DNA from: Paenibacillus phyllosphaerae
GTDB lineage: Bacteria; Bacillota; Bacilli; Paenibacillales; Paenibacillaceae
Direction: 5' to 3'
Length of the DNA: 64,000 bases
Assembly: GCF_014192105.1 (NCBI RefSeq)
Contig: NZ_JACHXK010000002.1
Span: 699,822-763,821 of the forward strand
A program made the position numbers and the translations under genes. Below, one piece after another: positions 26,770 to 36,357 of this stretch; positions within the stretch are counted from its first letter, which is position 1; every line of letters starts with the position of its first letter. The notes below the pieces were generated by a model that had not been told where the DNA came from, did no database searches, and saw only the letters and a program-made list of their open reading frames with translations.

Positions 26770-27735
26770 TTATCCGGTGAGATAGCGCATCAGCTCGTCC
26801 GTGACGACAACTGCTTCCTTCGGAATGCGGTCCAAAGCGAACTCGCTCACCAGTTCGCTCGCGCGAACCGGTTCCGGCTGCGGGAGCAGCCCGCTCAAGG
26901 CTGCCAGCCAGCCGATGATCCGCTCCGGGCTGACGCCGGCTTCGCGCAGGCTGGCGAGCGCGATGGAACCGTGCCGCTTGGCAAGGCGCTTCCCGTCGGT
27001 ACCGTTCAGCAGCGGCACATGGGCAAAACGCGGCGCGGGCAAGCCAAGCGCCTCATAGAGCATCAGCTGGCGGGGCGTCGAATCGAGCAGATCGTAACCG
27101 CGCAGCACATCGGTTACGCCCATCGCGGCGTCATCGACGACGACGGCCAGCTGATAGCTGATAATGCCGTCCGCCCGCCGAACGACGAAATCCCCGCCCC
27201 CGCCGGCGGCGAACGTCTGCCAGCCGGCTGTTTCATCATGGAACGTATAGGGACCTTCCGCCGCGCGAAAACGCAGGGACGGCGTCTTGGATAACGCTCT
27301 CTCCGCGCGTTCTGCTTCCGTTAGCCGCGAACAGGTCCCCGGATATACAGGGCCTTCGCTTCCAAGACCGTGCGGCGCGCTGGCGATGGACAGCAGTTCC
27401 GCGCGGCTGCAGTAGCAAGGATACAGCAAGTGCTGTTGCTCCAACTGGTCCAATGCTGACGCATACAGATGCTCCCGTTCGCTTTGCGTATAGGGGGCAT
27501 GCGGTCCGCCCATATCCGGGCCTTCATCCCAGTCGAGTCCCAGCCAACGCAGGTCGGCGAGTGCCTGCTCCGCAAGCTCCGGCTTGCAGCGCGGTTTGTC
27601 GATATCCTCCATGCGCATGATGAAACTGCCGTTCATGCTGCGGATCTGCAGCCACGACAAGAGCGCCGTCCGGGCGTTGCCGATATGCATATATCCAGAG
27701 GGGGTAGGGGCGAAACGTCCTCGGATGTGGCTCAT
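26770..27735 (-). CDS. gluQRS: Glutamyl-Q tRNA(Asp) synthetase
   Basis: 321 residues, a shortened glutamyl-tRNA-synthetase catalytic core without the anticodon-binding domain. It has the HIGH-like YMHIGNART near residue 15 and zinc ligands in CYCSRAE and YPGTC near 110-135. The KMSKS equivalent is KRLAKRHG near 245. It charges glutamate onto queuosine at the wobble base of tRNA(Asp). ATG at 27735 follows AAAGGAG on the minus strand. No dksA is adjacent, unlike in Proteobacteria. It is divergent from hrpB across a tandem-repeat region. Confidence 0.93.
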   Translation of the reverse strand: MSHIRGRFAPTPSGYMHIGNARTALLSWLQIRSMNGSFIMRMEDIDKPRCKPELAEQALADLRWLGLDWDEGPDMGGPHAPYTQSEREHLYASALDQLEQQHLLYPCYCSRAELLSIASAPHGLGSEGPVYPGTCSRLTEAERAERALSKTPSLRFRAAEGPYTFHDETAGWQTFAAGGGGDFVVRRADGIISYQLAVVVDDAAMGVTDVLRGYDLLDSTPRQLMLYEALGLPAPRFAHVPLLNGTDGKRLAKRHGSIALASLREAGVSPERIIGWLAALSGLLPQPEPVRASELVSEFALDRIPKEAVVVTDELMRYLTG

Positions 27736-27772
27736 TATTCATTCTCCTTTCGTGAAGGAAGGTTGTTACTGT

Positions 27773-27956
27773 GAATGGAATGCTGATCGTCCTACCGGCC
27801 GCTCAAGCCAATCCATATGAATGGAATGCTGATCGTCCTACCGGCCGCTCAAACCAATCCCTATGAATGGAATGCTGATCGTCCTACCGGCCGCTCAAAC
27901 CAATCCACATGAATGGAATGCTGATCGTCCTACCGGCCGCTCAAACCAATCCATTT
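27773..27956. repeat. Tandem repeat, four copies of a 46-bp unit
   Basis: Units begin at 27773, 27819, 27865 and 27911. The first 34 bases of each are identical (GAATGGAATGCTGATCGTCC at the start, then TACCGGCCGCTCAA); differences lie only in the last 12. The 46-bp period is not a multiple of three, so it is not a coding repeat. It occupies most of the 397-bp divergent gluQRS-hrpB spacer. The rest of that spacer holds an isolated TATAAT (28067-28072) before hrpB. Confidence 0.97.
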
Positions 27957-28132
27957 CTTATGCCACATTTTAGCACGTCCCTCCGAACGCCCGCAATGAA
28001 TGCTAAGCAGGCCGCTCATCACTCGACCTAGCAGGTATCATGCTATCTTTTGCCGGCCAACGTCCCTATAATAGAGGCAGCAGACCATGAACTGGTCCAT
28101 GGCAGACGTAATTATGAACAAGGGGAAGAAGC

Positions 28133-30616
28133 ATGAACCGATTACCTATCGACGAAGTACTGCCGGAACTTGCGCAAGTCCTCCAAGCCACGTCCAACGC
28201 GGTGCTGGTGGCTGCGCCCGGCGCTGGCAAAACAACCCGTATTCCGCTTGCGCTTCTCGGCGAGCATTGGCTGGACAGCCAGCGGATTCTAATGCTGGAG
28301 CCACGGCGGATCGCGGCACGATCGGCAGCCCGTTTCATGGCGGCCTCCATAGGCGAACAAGCTGGGGGAACCGTTGGCTATAGAGTGCGCATGGACACGA
28401 AAGTCGGACCTTCCACGCGAATCGAGGTCGTGACGGAAGGCGTGCTGACCCGCATGCTGCAGCATGATCCGGCCCTGGAAGGCGTCGGGCTTGTCATCTT
28501 CGACGAATTTCACGAGCGTCATCTGAACTCGGATCTCGGACTTGCGCTCTGTCTGCAGACGCAAGCTCTGTTCCGGGAAGATTTACGCATCCTGGTCATG
28601 TCGGCCACGATCGAGGCGGAGCCGATCGCCGAGCTGCTCGGCGGTGCGCCGGTCACCATAAGCGAAGGACGAGCCTATCCGGTCGATACAATCTATCAAG
28701 CAGTACGCCAAGAAGGACGTCTCGAGGAGGCTGTCGTTCCCGCGCTTCTCGAAGCGATCGCGAAGCATGAAGGCGACATTCTCGTATTTCTGCCTGGAGC
28801 GGGTGAAATCAGGCGCGTGCAAGGACGTCTGGCAAGCGCGGGTCTACCTGCCGGGGTCGACGTAACGCCACTCTACGGCGGCATGCCGGCGGAGGCACAG
28901 GACAAGGCGGTATCGGCCGCAGAACAAGGCAGGCGAAAAATCGTGCTGGCTACCTCCATCGCCGAATCCAGCGTCACGGTCCGCGGCGTCCGCATCGTCA
29001 TCGACGGCGGGCTGAGCCGCGTGCCGAAATTCTCGCCGCGTACCGGAATGGCGCGCCTCGAGACGGTGCCGGTCTCGGTGGCCTCGGCCGATCAGCGGCG
29101 CGGCCGCGCAGGCAGGGAAGCGCCCGGCGTATGCTACCGGCTGTGGACGGAAGAGCAGCATCGGCAGCTGCCGCCGCAGAGCGAGCCGGAGATCCGGGCC
29201 GCCGATATGGCGCCGCTGGCGTTGGAGCTTGCAGTCTGGGGCATCGCGGACCCCAGCGAGCTGGAGTGGCTGGATGCTCCGCCAGCCGCGGCATACGGCC
29301 AGGCGACGCAGCTGCTCGCCGAGCTTGGGGCGACCGAACCCGGCGCCCCCGGCACGCCGACGAGCCACGGCCGAGCCATGGCCGAGCTCGGCATGCATCC
29401 GCGTCTGTCCCATATGGTGATGAAAGCTACGGAACTCGGACTTGGCGGGGCCGCTTGCGAGCTGGCGGCGCTGTTAAGCGACCGCGACCCGCTGCGTACC
29501 CGGAGCGTCGACATGAGGCTCCGCCTTGCGGCGCTTCAAGGCAACTCGAAAGAAGAGGGGGATGAAGCCGCCCTGCGCCGAATGGCGGAAGAATCGCGGC
29601 AATGGAAGCAGGCACTGGGCTTGCCAACGGGCAAGAGCAGCCGCGAGAGCGCGGAGTCCTGCGGCTTACTGCTCGCTTTCGCTTATCCCGATCGTATCGC
29701 CCAGCGTCGTCCCGACGGCCGATTCCTGCTCAGCGGCGGGCGCGGCGCGGCGATCGCTGAATTGCAGCCTTTGTCGGGCGCGGCATTCCTTGTAGCCGCT
29801 GAGCTCGATGATACGGGAACGGACAGCCGCATCCGTCTAGCCGCCCCCATCGCCTTGGAGGAGCTGCATGCGCACTGCGCGCAGCTAATCCAAGAGGAGA
29901 CCGAGGTGCGTTGGGACCGCGGAGCGGAGGCGGTACGGGCGCGCAGGCGGACGCGACTGGGGTCCCTGGTCCTGCGAGAAGGTCCTCTGCCGGACCCGGA
30001 CCCGGCACTCGTGATGGCTGCCTTGTTCCATGGTCTGCGCGAGCAGGGGCTTGGCCTCTTGCCATGGACGAAGCCGGCGAGACAACTGCAAGCGCGCGCC
30101 TTACTCATGCGCAAGCATAATGCGTCTTGGCCGGATCTATCCGAGGAGGGGCTTCTGGATTCGCTCGAAGCGTGGCTGGCTCCATACGTATCCGGCATCC
30201 GCAGCCGCTCGGAGCTTGGCAAGCTGAACATGACCTCGATCATCGAGAACCTGCTCTCGTGGCAGGAACGCCAGCAGCTTGAGTCCGAGGTACCGACGCA
30301 TCTGACCGTGCCGAGCGGCTCGCGCATCCCGGTCGACTACAGCGATCCGGACAGCCCGTTCCTGGCGGTTCGGCTGCAGGAGCTGTTCGGTCTGACGGCT
30401 ACGCCGCGCATCGCCGGGGGCAAACTTCCGGTGACGCTGCACCTCCTGTCGCCGGCACATCGTCCCGTCCAGGTGACCCGCGATTTGGCGAGTTTTTGGC
30501 AAGACGCTTATTTTGAAGTGAAGAAGGATCTGAAAGGGCGTTACCCGAAGCATTACTGGCCGGATAATCCGCTCGAGGCCGCCCCGACCAATCGGGCCAA
30601 GCCTCGCCAGCATTAA
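28133..30616 (+). CDS. hrpB: ATP-dependent helicase HrpB
   Basis: 827 residues of the DEAH/RHA family. Motif I is APGAGKTTR near residue 28, motif II DEFHERHLNSD near 123, motif III SATIEAEP near 157, and motif VI QRRGRAGRE near 322. The helicase-associated and HrpB C-terminal domains follow, and the length is typical. A role in RNA metabolism is assumed; the bacterial function is unclear. ATG 28133 follows AAGGGGAAG. The next gene lies 48 nt downstream. Confidence 0.92.
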   Translation: MNRLPIDEVLPELAQVLQATSNAVLVAAPGAGKTTRIPLALLGEHWLDSQRILMLEPRRIAARSAARFMAASIGEQAGGTVGYRVRMDTKVGPSTRIEVVTEGVLTRMLQHDPALEGVGLVIFDEFHERHLNSDLGLALCLQTQALFREDLRILVMSATIEAEPIAELLGGAPVTISEGRAYPVDTIYQAVRQEGRLEEAVVPALLEAIAKHEGDILVFLPGAGEIRRVQGRLASAGLPAGVDVTPLYGGMPAEAQDKAVSAAEQGRRKIVLATSIAESSVTVRGVRIVIDGGLSRVPKFSPRTGMARLETVPVSVASADQRRGRAGREAPGVCYRLWTEEQHRQLPPQSEPEIRAADMAPLALELAVWGIADPSELEWLDAPPAAAYGQATQLLAELGATEPGAPGTPTSHGRAMAELGMHPRLSHMVMKATELGLGGAACELAALLSDRDPLRTRSVDMRLRLAALQGNSKEEGDEAALRRMAEESRQWKQALGLPTGKSSRESAESCGLLLAFAYPDRIAQRRPDGRFLLSGGRGAAIAELQPLSGAAFLVAAELDDTGTDSRIRLAAPIALEELHAHCAQLIQEETEVRWDRGAEAVRARRRTRLGSLVLREGPLPDPDPALVMAALFHGLREQGLGLLPWTKPARQLQARALLMRKHNASWPDLSEEGLLDSLEAWLAPYVSGIRSRSELGKLNMTSIIENLLSWQERQQLESEVPTHLTVPSGSRIPVDYSDPDSPFLAVRLQELFGLTATPRIAGGKLPVTLHLLSPAHRPVQVTRDLASFWQDAYFEVKKDLKGRYPKHYWPDNPLEAAPTNRAKPRQH

Positions 30617-30664
30617 CGCTTCATACGCGGTCCGCCCAAGAACGAAGGGGAGAGGGGAAAGGCT

Positions 30665-30940
30665 ATGATCGCGATTGTCGTCTATATACTAATCGTTAAT
30701 ATTGTGGCGTTCTCGCTCATGGGAAGCGACAAAACGCTTGCGAAGAAGGGCAAACGCCGCATCTCCGAACGCAGGCTGCTCACTTATGCCGCGCTTGGCG
30801 GTTCGGTAGGCGCTTATGTGGGGATGCGCGCCTTCCGCCACAAAACGAAGCATGCCAAGTTCTTTATCAGCCTGCCGCTGATGGTCATTGCGCACGTCAT
30901 TCTATTCGGCGCATTATTCCGCTGGTTGATGGCCTCATAA
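30665..30940 (+). CDS. DUF1294 small membrane protein
   Basis: 91 residues with three hydrophobic segments (about 4-20, 38-55, 68-88) and the DUF1294 pattern SLMGSDKTLAKKGKRRISERRLL followed by GGSVGAYVGMRAFRHKTKHAKF. Its function is unknown. GGGGAGAGGGGAAAGG precedes ATG 30665. It is probably transcribed with hrpB. Confidence 0.85.
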   Translation: MIAIVVYILIVNIVAFSLMGSDKTLAKKGKRRISERRLLTYAALGGSVGAYVGMRAFRHKTKHAKFFISLPLMVIAHVILFGALFRWLMAS

Positions 30941-30980
30941 TGGCGCATGGGCAGGAGAAATCGGCCAGTATTGGCACGGA

Positions 30981-31017
30981 TTGACTGCCAAGCATGGCAT
31001 ATGTTATATTGGTCACT
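30981..31017 (+). promoter_or_regulatory. Sigma-A promoter of helD1
   Basis: TTGACT (30981-30986), an 18-nt spacer and TATATT (31005-31010) predict a transcript start near 31017 and hence a leader of about 130 nt before the TTG start of helD1. Confidence 0.7.
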
Positions 31018-31055
31018 CGCTCATGGCTGCGAGAGGCCATGATATACGAACGAGG

Positions 31056-31097
31056 AAACCGTAAAGCCGCATGACTGAACATGCGGCTTTACGGTTT
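31056..31097 (+). promoter_or_regulatory. Perfect 18-bp hairpin in the helD1 leader (candidate attenuator)
   Basis: AAACCGTAAAGCCGCATG (31056-31073) is exactly complementary to 31080-31097 across a 6-nt loop, ending in TTTT. It lies after the helD1 promoter and before its start codon. A smaller hairpin, CATGGC/GCCATG (31022-31027 with 31036-31041), precedes it. Being inside the leader, it is a candidate intrinsic attenuator. The short T tract could allow leakage or regulated read-through. Confidence 0.65.
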
Positions 31098-31147
31098 TCA
31101 TCACGCATCAGCTCGTATGAGGGCTGATTATGGGGGGTAACTGACTT

Positions 31148-33229
31148 TTGAATGCTCAAAGTGCCTTTCAACACGAGACGAAACGTCTTGAGGATGTGCT
31201 GGGGCAAATCAACAAGCAGCTGGGCAAGATCGGACCGCGCTACACGGGGGACGATTTCACCGAGCAGATGCTGGATTTGCAGACCGAGCAGCGGAGAGAG
31301 CGGCTTGAGGTGTCGAAGAAGGAGCCGTATTTCGGACGGTTGGATTTTCAAGAGGACGCAGAAGACGCTGCCAAGCCGTTATACATCGGCAAAGCGGGCG
31401 TTGCGCACGAGAACTCGAATGATCTGCTGGTGGTCGATTGGCGAGCGCCTGTAGCGAGCCTGTTCTACGCGTTCAGCGGCGGGGAGTCGCCTGTCGCTTA
31501 CGAGTCGCCGGACGGCACCGTGGAAGGGCTCGTTCACTTGAAGCGCAACCTGATGGTGCGCGACAGCGCGCTCGAACGCTTGGTCGACAGCTATACCCGG
31601 GGCCAAGAGGAAGAAGCGGTCACCGATGAATTCTTGCTGTACCGGCTCGGCGAGAGCAAGGACAACAAGCTGCGCGACATCGTCTCGACCATCCAGCAGG
31701 AGCAGGACAAGATTATCCGCACCGAGAAGAACAAGGCCGTCTTCATTCAAGGGGTGGCCGGCAGCGGGAAGACGACCGTGGCGCTTCATCGCCTGGCCTT
31801 CTTGCTGTATCAGTACGCCGATCGGATTCGCGCCGAGCGCATGGTTATTTTCGCGCCGAACCGCATGTTCCTCGATTATATTTCCGGCGTGCTGCCGGAG
31901 CTCGGCGTAGGCGATATTCTTCAGACGACCTATTCGGATTGGGCGCTGGAAACGTTGCAGAATACGGTTCGAATGGACGATTCCGCGGACGCGCTCGAGT
32001 ATTGGTTCGAGCATCCGCGTACCCGCCAGGAGATGGAACAGTCGTCCGGCCGCCAGAAGGGAAGCATCCGCTTCAAGGAAGCCATCGACGCTAAGCTTCG
32101 GGAGATGGAGGCCGCGCTGCTGCCGACGGAGCCGTTCGAGCCGTTGCCCCGCATGAAGCTCGTCCCTGGCAAAATCGCGGAATGGCTCGCAACCGACGAA
32201 GTCGGCGAGCCGATCATGCGCCGCAGAGAACGGATCATCAGCCGCCTGAAGCGGTGGCTCGAATCGGAGTGGAAAGCCCGCGGCTTAACCGACAAGAAGC
32301 TGAAGTCCCAGGCGACCTCCAAACTCAACGCCTATGGGAAGAAAATTCCTTCCTACACGGCAGCCTCCTTGTACGCGGCCATTATGGATGATGAAGCAGT
32401 AGGCGACCTGCTGCCGGCTAAAGTGCGCACCGAAACGAAGAAGCGGGTCAAGAAGGGGCTGGCCGCGGCAGAGGATCTGGCGCCGCTCGTCTATATCCAG
32501 CTGAGGCTGTTCGGGCGGGATCAGCCGGCCTACGATCACGTCGTCATCGACGAAGCGCAGGACTATTCGCCGTTCCAGCTCGAATCGCTCCGCCTGTGCC
32601 AGCGTCAGCCATCGATGACGGTGCTTGGCGATCTCCAGCAAGGGATCCACGGTTATGCCGGCATACATAGCTGGCTGGAGCTGTCGTCGTTGTTCGCGCT
32701 GGAAGACAGCGGCTACTTCGAGCTGGATCGCAGCTACCGCTCTACCACGGAGATTATCGAGTTCGCCAATCAGGTGCTGCGCGGCATGGGCGATGGCGTC
32801 AAGCCGGCCGTTCCGGTGTTCCGCAGCGGAGAGCCTGTAGACGTGACGCATGTAGCAGAAACGGAACGACTGACGCGAATCGCTCAGACCGTGCAAGCAT
32901 GGCAGCAAGGCGGCAGCTACAAGACCATCGCGGTGCTCGGCCGTACGGCCCAATCGTGCGAAGCGATCGGCGATCAGCTGCAGGCTTCCGGCATTACCGC
33001 CTCGATCGTGCGTAACAAGCAGGAAGCGTACGGCGGCGGCATTACCGTCGTTCCGGTCTATTTGGCCAAGGGACTGGAATTCGATGCGGTCATCATTGCC
33101 GATTCGGACGCGGACAGCTACAGCCCGGACGATGCGAAATTGCTATACGTGGGCTGCACCCGTGCGCTTCACAAGTTGGAGTTGTTCCATAGCGGCGAAG
33201 TGACGACGCTGATCCAAGCATCCTCGTAG
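31148..33229 (+). CDS. HelD-type RNA polymerase-recycling ATPase, short-arm paralogue
   Basis: 693 residues of UvrD-like superfamily 1. The N-terminal coiled segment (1-58) precedes PYFGRLDF, Walker A GVAGSGKTT lies near residue 202 and DEAQDYSPFQ near 468, and ARLTKGLEF-type motif VI sequence (LAKGLEFDAVII) lies near 640. HelD proteins insert an N-terminal arm into the RNA polymerase secondary channel and release stalled polymerase. Here the arm before the GR(L/I)DF motif is about 40 residues shorter than in the second copy at 43303. TTG 31148 was chosen after GGGGGGT at 31131-31137. Confidence 0.85.
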   Translation: MNAQSAFQHETKRLEDVLGQINKQLGKIGPRYTGDDFTEQMLDLQTEQRRERLEVSKKEPYFGRLDFQEDAEDAAKPLYIGKAGVAHENSNDLLVVDWRAPVASLFYAFSGGESPVAYESPDGTVEGLVHLKRNLMVRDSALERLVDSYTRGQEEEAVTDEFLLYRLGESKDNKLRDIVSTIQQEQDKIIRTEKNKAVFIQGVAGSGKTTVALHRLAFLLYQYADRIRAERMVIFAPNRMFLDYISGVLPELGVGDILQTTYSDWALETLQNTVRMDDSADALEYWFEHPRTRQEMEQSSGRQKGSIRFKEAIDAKLREMEAALLPTEPFEPLPRMKLVPGKIAEWLATDEVGEPIMRRRERIISRLKRWLESEWKARGLTDKKLKSQATSKLNAYGKKIPSYTAASLYAAIMDDEAVGDLLPAKVRTETKKRVKKGLAAAEDLAPLVYIQLRLFGRDQPAYDHVVIDEAQDYSPFQLESLRLCQRQPSMTVLGDLQQGIHGYAGIHSWLELSSLFALEDSGYFELDRSYRSTTEIIEFANQVLRGMGDGVKPAVPVFRSGEPVDVTHVAETERLTRIAQTVQAWQQGGSYKTIAVLGRTAQSCEAIGDQLQASGITASIVRNKQEAYGGGITVVPVYLAKGLEFDAVIIADSDADSYSPDDAKLLYVGCTRALHKLELFHSGEVTTLIQASS

Positions 33230-33248
33230 ATCGATAGATGGAGATTGA

Positions 33249-33271
33249 CCCCGCCTTCGGGCGGGTTTTTT
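33249..33271 (+). terminator. Terminator of helD1
   Basis: CCCGCC-TTCG-GGCGGG, a tetraloop stem, is followed by six T. Confidence 0.9.
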
Positions 33272-33325
33272 CGTGTTTTGCATCCATAAAGGGTATGAAT
33301 GCGTACGTAGTGAGGGAATGTGAAG

Positions 33326-34483
33326 ATGGAAAGGAATGTGATCGTAACGATGAGCCACAATCATACCGAGCCGAATCCGCTAGAGCAATCCTCCGGGCAA
33401 CAGGCAACAGAGCAAACCGAACAGCCGGAGCAACGCCAGCCGGAAGCGACTGCGACTCCGATGGCGGAAATCTCGCTGGCCAAACCGGCCTTAGATAAGT
33501 CCGTGCACGAAAGCGCGGAAGGTACCCCGAATCCCGAATCAGCTGAACCGGTTGAACCAGTTGGATCGGTACAGCCTTCGCCTCATGCGGGCTTACCAGT
33601 TGCGAACGATCAGGGTGCTGCAGATGCCGTATCGCCGGATCTGTCCGCCTCCGTTGACCCGAACGCAACGATTCCGGCGCATCCCGCTCAGACTTTACCG
33701 CCGCCCGAATCGCTTCCTGAACTGCAAGCGGCCCTGCTCGAGATCGGGAAGTGGGAGAAGGAGCAGAAGGATCTGTGGTTCTTTGAGAAAATCGGCCGAA
33801 TCCCCTTCATGCTGCTCGACAAACTGACGCCGAAATTCCTGCAGCAGAAGATTGGCCAAGCGCTGGACGAGGTCGGAAGCTTCGTGCAGAACGGCGGCCG
33901 TTACCTCATCTCCGAACGCGAGGTGCTCGGCAAGCTCTCTGCCTACAGACTGGAAGAGGTCTCGTTACTGCCGCTCGCCCAGATGAATAAGGCGGCGGAA
34001 GAACTGACGCACAGCCGTAAAACGCTTGCGACGATGCAGGGAGCGACAACGGGCTTCGGAGGCGTATTCACGCTGGCAATCGACGTTCCGGCGCTGCTCG
34101 GCTTGTCGCTGAAGATCATTCAGGAAATCGCGATCTGTTACGGCTATGATCCGCGGCAGAAGGAAGAGCGTATTTTCGCGGTCAAATGCCTGCAGTTCGC
34201 CTCCTCCGATATCGTCGGCAAGCGCGCCATTCTCGAGGAGCTAGCCATGTTCGGCCGCAAGGAATCCCATTCGCAGATGGCTTCGCAGCTGCAGGGCTGG
34301 CGCGAGGTTATGATGACGTACAGGGACAATTACGGCTGGAAGAAGCTGTTCCAGATGATTCCGGTCGCCGGCATGCTTTTCGGCGCCTTCATTAACCGCA
34401 GCACGCTTCAGGATGTGGCCGAAGCGGCGAGCATGCTGTACCGCAAGCGCCGCATACTCGAGCGGATCGACAGCTTGACTTAA
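33326..34483 (+). CDS. EcsC-family protein with disordered N-terminus
   Basis: 385 residues. About 130 N-terminal residues are low complexity (Pro, Glu, Gln, Ala, Ser) and probably disordered. The EcsC domain follows, with FFEKIGRIPFMLLDKLTPKF in pattern, TGFGGVFTLAIDVPALLGLSL near residue 250 and a final helical tail. EcsC domains are membrane-associated; the function is unclear and no ecsAB transporter genes are adjacent. GAGGGA at 33312-33317 supports ATG 33326; GTG 33320 and ATG 33350 are alternatives. It has its own terminator. Confidence 0.82.
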   Translation: MERNVIVTMSHNHTEPNPLEQSSGQQATEQTEQPEQRQPEATATPMAEISLAKPALDKSVHESAEGTPNPESAEPVEPVGSVQPSPHAGLPVANDQGAADAVSPDLSASVDPNATIPAHPAQTLPPPESLPELQAALLEIGKWEKEQKDLWFFEKIGRIPFMLLDKLTPKFLQQKIGQALDEVGSFVQNGGRYLISEREVLGKLSAYRLEEVSLLPLAQMNKAAEELTHSRKTLATMQGATTGFGGVFTLAIDVPALLGLSLKIIQEIAICYGYDPRQKEERIFAVKCLQFASSDIVGKRAILEELAMFGRKESHSQMASQLQGWREVMMTYRDNYGWKKLFQMIPVAGMLFGAFINRSTLQDVAEAASMLYRKRRILERIDSLT

Positions 34484-34498
34484 GGCTGCGAATACAAA

Positions 34499-34549
34499 GA
34501 GCCAGGTATGCTTCCCGTTAGAGCGGGTGGCGTTACCTGGCTCATTTTG
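34499..34549 (+). terminator. Terminator of the EcsC-family gene
   Basis: GAGCCAGGTA (34499-34508) pairs exactly with TACCTGGCTC (34534-34543). A second GC-rich hairpin lies in its loop, and TTTTG follows. Confidence 0.78.
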
Positions 34550-34590
34550 TACGGCACGCTAATTGTGATCGGGCCTCCTCGCTCCTCGCG

Positions 34591-36129
34591 TTAGGCCAAT
34601 TCGTCATGTCCGATCTGGCGCACAGGGCCGAGCATAACGACTTCACGGGCCGCTACGTCGTTGCGGACCAGATCCGCGGCCAGTTGACCGCTTAAAGCAA
34701 CCATCGCCACGCTTGCCCCCGGGTGGGTGGAAGCGCCGACGAAGTAGAGGCTGTCCACGATTTGGCTGCGGCATGCGATCTTGAATCCGCCGCCGCGATT
34801 GCGGTCCGTATCGACTCCGTAAGCCGATCCGCCATAGGTTCCGTACTGCGCCCGGAGATCGTCGGGGATCAAGTCGAATTCGATCTCAATCGCTTGGCGA
34901 AGCCCGGTAGCCCCCATCCGTTCCAATTTGTCGAGCACCAGATTCCGGTAATAGTCGCGCCGATGGGTCCAGCTTTCGCCAACGGTGAGCGGCGGCACAT
35001 GAGTGAGCACGAACCAGTTTTCCTTGCCCTCCGGCGCTTGCGTACGATCGCTTTTGGCCGAGATGCTTACATAGACGGTCGGATCTTCCGCAGCCTGCTT
35101 CTCGTCGAAGATTCGTCTGACTTCGAGTTCGGGGTCCGCAGATAGGAACAGATTATGATGGCGCATCTCCGGGTAGGTCCGATTGACGCCTAGCATGAGT
35201 GCAAATACCGATACCGACGGTTCATACGCTTCTAGTTTATGAAGCGCCTGCTTCTGCTGCGGATGATCGGCGAGCAGCGATTCGCACGCGGAGCGGACGT
35301 CTTGATTGCATACGACCGCATCGGCTAGCAGCCATTCTCCGCCGCGGAGCTTCACGCCGGCTGCCGCACCGCGATCGACGAGGATCGACGCCGCTTCGGT
35401 ATTCGTCCGCACTTCCACGCCTAATTCGTCCAAGAGCTTGAGCAGGGCAGAGGCAAGCGAATACATGCCGCCCTCGATATAATAAAGGCCAAGCCCCAGC
35501 TGGGCAAAGGCCAAATGCGTCATGAACGCCGGCGCGGCTGACGCTGGCATTCCCGCATGTCTGAGCATGTAATCCATGAACTGGCGCATATGGCCATCGT
35601 CGATGTAACGCGCGGTGGTCTGAGCTGCGCTTCGGCGTAAATCGATCGCGAGCCGCTCCTTCAGGGAGTGGTGCTGGCGCAAGTCCGCCCGGCTGTTCAG
35701 GCTATATTTATAGACGCTCTTTAAGCTCAGTTCGTACAGCTTTCGCGCATGCCCCAGGTAGCGCAGGAGCTGTTGGCGTTCGCGGTCGTTCCTTGCGCCT
35801 AGGCTCAGATCGCTGCCGCTCAGATCGAGTCTCGTACCATCCTCGTAGAAGGCGCGCCATTGCGGCTCGATGCGCACCAGCTTGACGTAATCGGAGAGGT
35901 TGCGCCCGGCCGAAGCGAATAGCTGCTCCAGCACCCAGGGCATCGTTAGTGCCGATGGGCCCGTATCGAACGTGAAGCCCATTGCCGAGCGTTGGTTCAT
36001 CCTCCCGCCAGCTCGTTCATTCCTCTCCACGACGACGACCTCATGTCCGTCCGCCCGAAGCCGGATCGCTGCCGCCAGACCGCCTAACCCTCCGCCAACG
36101 ACGATAACCTTCCTCGCATTCTTCGGCAT
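34591..36129 (-). CDS. Phytoene-desaturase-family FAD oxidoreductase
   Basis: 512 residues. The N-terminal dinucleotide motif VVGGGLGGLAAAIRLRADGH is followed by an acidic residue in VVVVERNERAGGR. The C-terminal FAD-closing motif is DSLYFVGASTHPGASVAMV, and GGSAYGVDT precedes it. This is the CrtI/CrtN/CrtO family of carotenoid desaturases and ketolases. No squalene/phytoene synthase or other crt gene is nearby, so substrate and pathway are open. ATG at 36129 follows GGAGGGAC on the minus strand. It is monocistronic. Confidence 0.82.
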   Translation of the reverse strand: MPKNARKVIVVGGGLGGLAAAIRLRADGHEVVVVERNERAGGRMNQRSAMGFTFDTGPSALTMPWVLEQLFASAGRNLSDYVKLVRIEPQWRAFYEDGTRLDLSGSDLSLGARNDRERQQLLRYLGHARKLYELSLKSVYKYSLNSRADLRQHHSLKERLAIDLRRSAAQTTARYIDDGHMRQFMDYMLRHAGMPASAAPAFMTHLAFAQLGLGLYYIEGGMYSLASALLKLLDELGVEVRTNTEAASILVDRGAAAGVKLRGGEWLLADAVVCNQDVRSACESLLADHPQQKQALHKLEAYEPSVSVFALMLGVNRTYPEMRHHNLFLSADPELEVRRIFDEKQAAEDPTVYVSISAKSDRTQAPEGKENWFVLTHVPPLTVGESWTHRRDYYRNLVLDKLERMGATGLRQAIEIEFDLIPDDLRAQYGTYGGSAYGVDTDRNRGGGFKIACRSQIVDSLYFVGASTHPGASVAMVALSGQLAADLVRNDVAAREVVMLGPVRQIGHDELA

Positions 36130-36357
36130 AACAGTCCCTCCATTCCGGCCGACTAGATCTGTATCTCATTCTTAACGCAATGCGAGGAGGACATACCATC
36201 CGCACGATCCGCAACTTTTCCGTTGCTTCACCTTCCCGCCCATACGCGAGCAGCCGTTTGCCAAAGTGTGCCAAGCCGCCCGCAATTATGCTATGATAAG
36301 GGACGCAAAGACGATGAAATGTGCGTCGTTCCGATGAAGAAGGAGTTGTGCTGCACG

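Noticed and set aside
27773..27956. CRISPR array
   Set aside because: The 46-bp units are directly abutting with no unique spacers and no cas genes are nearby; it is a plain tandem repeat.
34591..36129. A carotenoid biosynthesis cluster
   Set aside because: Only the desaturase-like oxidoreductase is present; no phytoene/squalene synthase or other crt gene lies within the window.
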